A stretch of DNA of 18,397 nt, from assembly GCA_938037185.1 (NCBI GenBank), contig CALHQK010000152.1, positions 1-18,397 of the forward strand. The letters are read 5' to 3'. The DNA is from an uncultured Riemerella sp. Lineage in GTDB: Bacteria > Bacteroidota > Bacteroidia > Flavobacteriales > Weeksellaceae. A model generated the notes under the pieces. It did not search any database. It saw only the letters and a list, made by a program, of their open reading frames with translations, and was not told the DNA's origin. Made by a program: the position numbers and the translations under genes. This document shows, piece after piece, positions 15,013 through 18,397 of this stretch. Each line of letters starts with the position of its first letter. Position 1 is the first letter of the stretch.

Positions 15013-15048
15013 AGAAAAAGAGAGACCAAAAAATATTCAGTCTCTCTT
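15013..15048 (-). terminator. Terminator-like hairpin in the cysK leader (possible attenuator)
   Basis: On the minus strand a perfect 9-bp stem, AAGAGAGAC (15048-15040) with GTCTCTCTT (15026-15018), encloses a 13-nt loop and is followed by a T-rich tract. It lies 37 nt before the cysK start and 145 nt after the cysE stop. It may simply end the cysE mRNA. It could also be an attenuator, because no TAnnTTTG promoter is visible between it and cysK. Confidence 0.65.
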
Positions 15049-15159
15049 CTTTAATATTATGACAATAAACAATACTAAGCCATCAGAAAAACTGAGTTTA
15101 TCTGAGACTTACAACACATATTTATATTATTCCTAAACACTTTTGTAATAAATTTTAAG

Positions 15160-15190
15160 CAAATGTAATAAAATTTTCTTCATTTGCAAA
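15160..15190 (-). promoter_or_regulatory. Promoter in the cysE-cysK gap
   Basis: On the minus strand TTTG (15190-15187) is followed after 19 nt by TACATTTG (15167-15160), an exact TAnnTTTG match identical to that of tRNA-Ser. It starts only 3 bp past the cysE stop. Transcription from about 15155 would give cysK a leader of about 175 nt containing the hairpin. Confidence 0.65.
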
Positions 15191-15192
15191 TT

Positions 15193-16020
15193 TTATATAG
15201 AAAAATTTATCGCTTCTTCTGGGCGTTCTTTACTTCGGATAATGGTTTTATCCTTATAATAAACCAAACTGTAAGGGTCTATACTCTCTGTAAGCCAGAC
15301 ATTTCCACCAATAGTAGAATATCTGCCTATCACCGTTTTTCCGCCAAGGATAGTTGCTCCAGCATAGATGGTTACATTATCTTCTATCGTAGGGTGTCTT
15401 TTGGTATTAGCAATATCTTTGGTAACGGCCAATGCCCCCAAGGTTACATTTTGATAGATTTTCACATGATTCCCAATGGTGGTAGTCTCTCCAATAACAA
15501 TCCCCGTCCCATGGTCTATAAAAAAAGACTCTCCTATTTTTGCGCCAGGGTGAATGTCTATTCCTGTGCGGCTATGAGCCAGTTCTGTCCATATTCTGGG
15601 AAGCAGCGGCACCTTTTGCTGATGCAGATAATGAGCCATGCGATACACAGCAATAGCGTAAAATCCAGGGTAAGATATCATTACCTCCTCTACGCTTATA
15701 GCGGCAGGGTCGCTGTCTAAAATAAACTGAGCATCTTTTTCCAATAATTGATGAATTTTAGGAAGTTCGTCAAAGAAAGAATAAACAATCTGCTCTCTTT
15801 CGTTTTTATCTTGGACTACATCATGGATAATCTGCTGAAATTCTGCTCTGAAAGATTCCAGCCGTTCTTTTATCTTATCCTTGCAGTCGCATCTATGATA
15901 TTCCAAAAAGAAAATAAACCTAAAGAAATCATCTACAAAATTTTCTATTTTCTTCTTATCCAAATCATATTGTCTCGCACAATACCCCGCACTCAGGCGG
16001 TTTAGAAACTCTTCGTTCAT
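15193..16020 (-). CDS. cysE: Serine O-acetyltransferase (CysE/EpsC type)
   Basis: The 275-residue enzyme acetylates serine with acetyl-CoA, the first step of cysteine synthesis. The N-terminal helical domain (1-150) is followed by a left-handed beta helix of hexapeptide repeats. Active-site residues match the family: D155 and H157 in DIHPGAKIG, D169 and H170 in FIDHGTGIVIGET, and H209 in TKRHP. It has the longer N-terminal region of the EpsC-like group. The last residue is isoleucine (NFSI), the residue that in E. coli CysE inserts into the CysK active site to form the cysteine synthase complex. The gene starts at the ATG at 16020. TATATTTG on the minus strand at 16052-16045 is a good -7 box 25 nt upstream. 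cysK follows on the same strand. Confidence 0.95.
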   Translation of the reverse strand: MNEEFLNRLSAGYCARQYDLDKKKIENFVDDFFRFIFFLEYHRCDCKDKIKERLESFRAEFQQIIHDVVQDKNEREQIVYSFFDELPKIHQLLEKDAQFILDSDPAAISVEEVMISYPGFYAIAVYRMAHYLHQQKVPLLPRIWTELAHSRTGIDIHPGAKIGESFFIDHGTGIVIGETTTIGNHVKIYQNVTLGALAVTKDIANTKRHPTIEDNVTIYAGATILGGKTVIGRYSTIGGNVWLTESIDPYSLVYYKDKTIIRSKERPEEAINFSI

Positions 16021-16044
16021 ACTGCTTCTTTATTTTCGTTCATG

Positions 16045-16052
16045 CAAATATA
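16045..16052 (-). promoter_or_regulatory. -7 box of the cysE promoter
   Basis: On the minus strand TATATTTG is an exact TAnnTTTG match 24 nt before the cysE ATG. No TTG is seen at the proper distance, so the -33 element is weak. Confidence 0.5.
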
Positions 16053-16179
16053 GAGTAATTAATTATTTTTTATAAATATTCCAATCCAAAAACAATATTA
16101 AACAACCGCTATTTTAGAGAAAATATTTTTTGGTTTTTATAAATATTTTGTAAATTGGCTTCCTTAATAAAAAAATAAA

Positions 16180-17952
16180 ATGACTACAATAGAGAAAATT
16201 TCAAAACTTCGTCAGAAGATGCAGGAGAAAGGTATCAATGCATTTATTGTCTTCTCTGCAGACCCACATATGAGTGAATATCTACCCGAAGAATGGCAGG
16301 AACGCACTTGGCTTTCAGGCTTTACAGGTTCTGCTGGTTTTTTGGTGGTAACTAATGAAAAAGCGGCTCTTTGGACAGATGGAAGATATTTCGTTCAGGC
16401 AGCGCAGGAGCTGGAAAACACGGGAATAGAACTGATGAAAGACGGCATAGAGGGCACTCCAAACTACATAGACTGGATAATCTCTCAAACGCCTGAAAAT
16501 GGAAAAGTAGCCGTAAATGCTTTGGCGACATCTCATCTAAACTGGGAAAGTCTTGAGCAAAAATTGTCTGCAAGAAAAATCCAACTTGTCAATGAACCTT
16601 TATTAAAAGATATTTGGACAGATAGAGGCGAACCTTCTAAAAATGAAATCTTTGTTCATCCTCTGAAATGGGCAGGGCAGTCTGTCGTAGAAAAACTAAA
16701 CGCCATCCGCGCAAAAATGCAGGAAAAAGGAGCTTCACTGCATGTTATTTCAAGTCTTGATGATGTGGCTTGGACACTAAATTTACGAGGAAGTGATGTG
16801 GACTGTAACCCTGTATTTCTTGGTTATATCCTCGTAACAGAGGATGGAGAGGCTACGCTCTTTGTGGATGTAGAAAAACTCAATAATGAAGCCAAAAAAC
16901 AAATGCAAGAGGCTGAAGTAAGCGTAGTTCCTTACGATGAATTTTTCTCTTATTTAGGTCAATTAAAAAATGAAAAAGTTTTAATTTCACCAAATTGTAA
17001 CCAAGCGGTTTTCAATGCTTTAAAGGATAAAAACACTTTCGTTCTGTCGGCTGTTCCTGGTAATTTGATGAAAGCCATTAAAAACGAAACCGAATTGGAA
17101 GGCTTCCGCACGGTGATGGTTCGCGATGGTGTAGCAATGGTGAAATTCCTCTATTGGCTGAAAAATAATGTAGGAAAAGAGCCTATGACCGAATATTCCA
17201 TTGGGAAAAAACTGAGAGATTTCCGTGCTGAGGGCGAAAATTTTGTGGGCGAAAGTTTCGGAAGCATCATCGGTTATAAAGGAAATGGCGCTATCGTGCA
17301 TTATTCCGCAAAAAGCGAAGGAAGTAAGGAAGTTACCAACGAGGGAAGTGTTCTTGTAGATTCTGGAGGTCAATATTTAGAAGGGACTACCGACATTACC
17401 AGAACATTGGCTTTGGGCAAAGTATCAGCAGAGTTTGTAAAAGACTGCACTTTGGTTCTGAAAGGGATGATTAACCTTTCTTTGGCTCAGTTCCCAAAAG
17501 GCACAAGAGGTGTCCAGCTGGATGCTATCGCTCGTCTTCCGCTTTGGAAAGAAGGCAAAGACTATGCGCACGGAACGGGGCATGGCGTGGGAAGTTTCAT
17601 GAATGTGCATGAAGGCCCCCAAAATATCCGAAAAGATATGAATCCGCAGGAGCTTTTAGCAGGAATGGTGTGTTCCAACGAGCCAGGGTTTTATGTTGAA
17701 AATCAATACGGTATCCGCCATGAGAATTTAGTGGCAGTGAAGGAGCTGAGAACCACAGAATACGGCACTTTCTATGGTTTTGAGACCCTTACGCTTTGTC
17801 CGTTTTTCAAAAATGTGATAGATGCAGAACTACTTACCGAACCAGAAAAAGAATGGCTGAACGCCTACCACAAGACCTGCGAGGAGAAATTGGCTCCACA
17901 CTTGTCAGGCGAAGTCAAAGAATGGTTCTTGGAGCTGGTAAGTCCGCTGTAA
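16180..17952 (+). CDS. pepP: Xaa-Pro aminopeptidase (aminopeptidase P, family M24B)
   Basis: The 590-residue cytoplasmic metallopeptidase removes an N-terminal residue that precedes proline. Its length and layout match the three-domain form (two creatinase-like N-terminal domains, about 5-135 and 165-310, then the M24 catalytic domain and a C-terminal extension), not the short E. coli PepP. All five metal ligands are visible: D394 and D405 in the segment DSGGQYLEGTTDITRT, H468 in HGTGHGVGS, E501 in NEPGFY and E515 in RHENL. There is no signal peptide. It diverges from cysE over 159 bp that hold no other gene; I find no clean TAnnTTTG box for it (ATATTTTG at 16143-16150 is the nearest). A terminator follows at 17972. 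Confidence 0.95.
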   Translation: MTTIEKISKLRQKMQEKGINAFIVFSADPHMSEYLPEEWQERTWLSGFTGSAGFLVVTNEKAALWTDGRYFVQAAQELENTGIELMKDGIEGTPNYIDWIISQTPENGKVAVNALATSHLNWESLEQKLSARKIQLVNEPLLKDIWTDRGEPSKNEIFVHPLKWAGQSVVEKLNAIRAKMQEKGASLHVISSLDDVAWTLNLRGSDVDCNPVFLGYILVTEDGEATLFVDVEKLNNEAKKQMQEAEVSVVPYDEFFSYLGQLKNEKVLISPNCNQAVFNALKDKNTFVLSAVPGNLMKAIKNETELEGFRTVMVRDGVAMVKFLYWLKNNVGKEPMTEYSIGKKLRDFRAEGENFVGESFGSIIGYKGNGAIVHYSAKSEGSKEVTNEGSVLVDSGGQYLEGTTDITRTLALGKVSAEFVKDCTLVLKGMINLSLAQFPKGTRGVQLDAIARLPLWKEGKDYAHGTGHGVGSFMNVHEGPQNIRKDMNPQELLAGMVCSNEPGFYVENQYGIRHENLVAVKELRTTEYGTFYGFETLTLCPFFKNVIDAELLTEPEKEWLNAYHKTCEEKLAPHLSGEVKEWFLELVSPL

Positions 17953-17971
17953 TCAATAATTTTTACCATAG

Positions 17972-17999
17972 AATGCACTCTTTTTGGGGTGCATTTTTG
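17972..17999 (+). terminator. Terminator of pepP
   Basis: The arms aatgcactc (17972-17980) and gggtgcatt (17987-17995) pair with one G-T wobble around a 6-nt loop and are followed by a T run. It lies 20 nt past the stop codon. Confidence 0.85.
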
Positions 18000-18017
18000 T
18001 ATAAACAGAAGTGTTTT

Positions 18018-18161
18018 AATTAAAATACACTTGCATTTTAGTCCAAACAAATTGCGGGAATTAAAATACACTTGCAGTTTAGTCCAAACAAGTTGCGGGA
18101 ACTAAAATACAAGTGAAGTTTTGAACAAACAATATGCGCGAATTAAAATGCAATGTAAATT
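18018..18161 (+). repeat. 41-bp degenerate tandem repeat array, locus 2
   Basis: Three abutting units of exactly 41 nt start at 18018, 18059 and 18100 (AATTAAAATACACTTG, AATTAAAATACACTTG, AACTAAAATACAAGTG). A partial fourth (AATTAAAATGCAATG) starts at 18141. Units 1 and 2 are nearly identical and share TTTAGTCCAAACAA and TTGCGGG; unit 3 has TTTTGAACAAACAA and TGCGCG. They correspond unit for unit to the minus-strand array at 4393-4530. The units abut without unique spacers. Confidence 0.9.
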
Positions 18162-18189
18162 GATAATAAATAACATATTTTATTATCAA
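18160..18189. repeat. 11-bp perfect inverted repeat after the 41-bp array
   Basis: The arms ttgataataaa (18160-18170) and tttattatcaa (18179-18189) surround an 8-nt loop. All pairs but two are A-T, so it would be a weak hairpin; there is no T run after it. It could be a protein-binding palindrome or the decayed end of the array. Confidence 0.45.
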
Positions 18190-18347
18190 ATTCATAATTA
18201 TTTAGATTGTTTTTAATAAAATTATTTTTTTTTGCTATTGTTTCAAAGGTTATTCAATTTAATCAGGAATTTATTACATTGGAATGCTGTTTAGTAACCT
18301 AATAATGTATCTATTCATAATTATTTATCATTAAATTTGATGATGAA

Positions 18348-18379
18348 TTTGCACAGTTCAAAAAAAAGCAATACTTTTG
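18348..18379 (+). promoter_or_regulatory. Promoter of a gene beyond the right edge
   Basis: TTTG at 18348-18351 is followed after 20 nt by TACTTTTG at 18372-18379, an exact TAnnTTTG match. The start of the gene is not in the window. Confidence 0.65.
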
Positions 18380-18397
18380 CAAACTAATTAAATAAAT

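Larger units (their letters stand above)
17953..18397. other. 445-bp intergenic region: terminator, 41-bp repeats, inverted repeat, promoter
   Basis: No gene is supported here. In order it holds the pepP terminator, the 41-bp repeat array, an 11-bp inverted repeat, an AT-rich stretch with a 15-bp direct repeat attcataattattta (18190-18204 and 18313-18327), and a promoter pointing out of the window to the right. Confidence 0.7.

Noticed and set aside
15091..15105. The direct repeat ctgag-tttat-ctgag in the cysE-cysK gap as a regulator site.
   Set aside because: The copies are only 5 bp long and no regulator with this site is known to me; it may be part of the leader fold.
15184..15720. A 178-residue frame on the plus strand opposite cysE.
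   Set aside because: It mirrors the hexapeptide repeats of cysE; no promoter or domain supports it.
18018..18161. The regularly repeated units looked like a CRISPR array.
   Set aside because: The 41-bp units abut directly, there are no unique spacers between them, and no cas gene is in the window.

Overview
The window looks like chromosomal DNA of a flavobacterium (Bacteroidota, class Flavobacteriia, probably the Chryseobacterium/Weeksellaceae side). The reasons are the AT-rich composition, Bacteroidota-type promoters (TTG, about 18-20 nt, then TAnnTTTG) with few Shine-Dalgarno sequences, a PorT-like protein of the type IX secretion system directly behind the menaquinone methyltransferase gene, a DnaG primase without zinc ligands, and the order zapA - 6S RNA - rny. 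The genus is an inference.

Positions 1-3085 are accessory. The 3' part of a gene with a PD-(D/E)XK nuclease-like C-terminus runs in from the left edge. It is followed by a two-gene AbiE-type (type IV) toxin-antitoxin operon whose promoter lies inside a 14-bp perfect palindrome. A 290-bp non-coding stretch then leads to the 3' end of a tRNA-Ser(GGA) gene on the minus strand. tRNA 3' ends are classical integration sites, so this looks like one edge of a defence or genomic island; no integrase or att duplication is visible.

Positions 3086-18000 are core genome. On the minus strand lie tRNA-Ser and a type I asparaginase. On the plus strand follow dnaG, a YciI-like gene and clpP. UvrD/PcrA helicase (minus) converges on clpP at a shared terminator and diverges from menG/ubiE-porT (plus). 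Next come a small coiled-coil gene, zapA, a 6S RNA and rny (RNase Y) on the plus strand. The cysteine pathway genes cysE and cysK are on the minus strand, and a three-domain aminopeptidase P is on the plus strand. CysE makes O-acetylserine and CysK converts it to cysteine; CysE ends in isoleucine, the residue that docks into CysK in known cysteine synthase complexes. A promoter in the cysE-cysK gap would give cysK a leader of about 175 nt with a terminator-like hairpin and a possible competing antiterminator.

Two long non-coding stretches (4222-4679 and 17953-18397) carry the same degenerate 41-bp tandem repeat in opposite orientations. Its units contain a palindrome whose arms have changed in a compensating way between copies. 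I do not recognise this family; it is the most unusual structure in the window. The last bases carry a promoter for a gene beyond the right edge.
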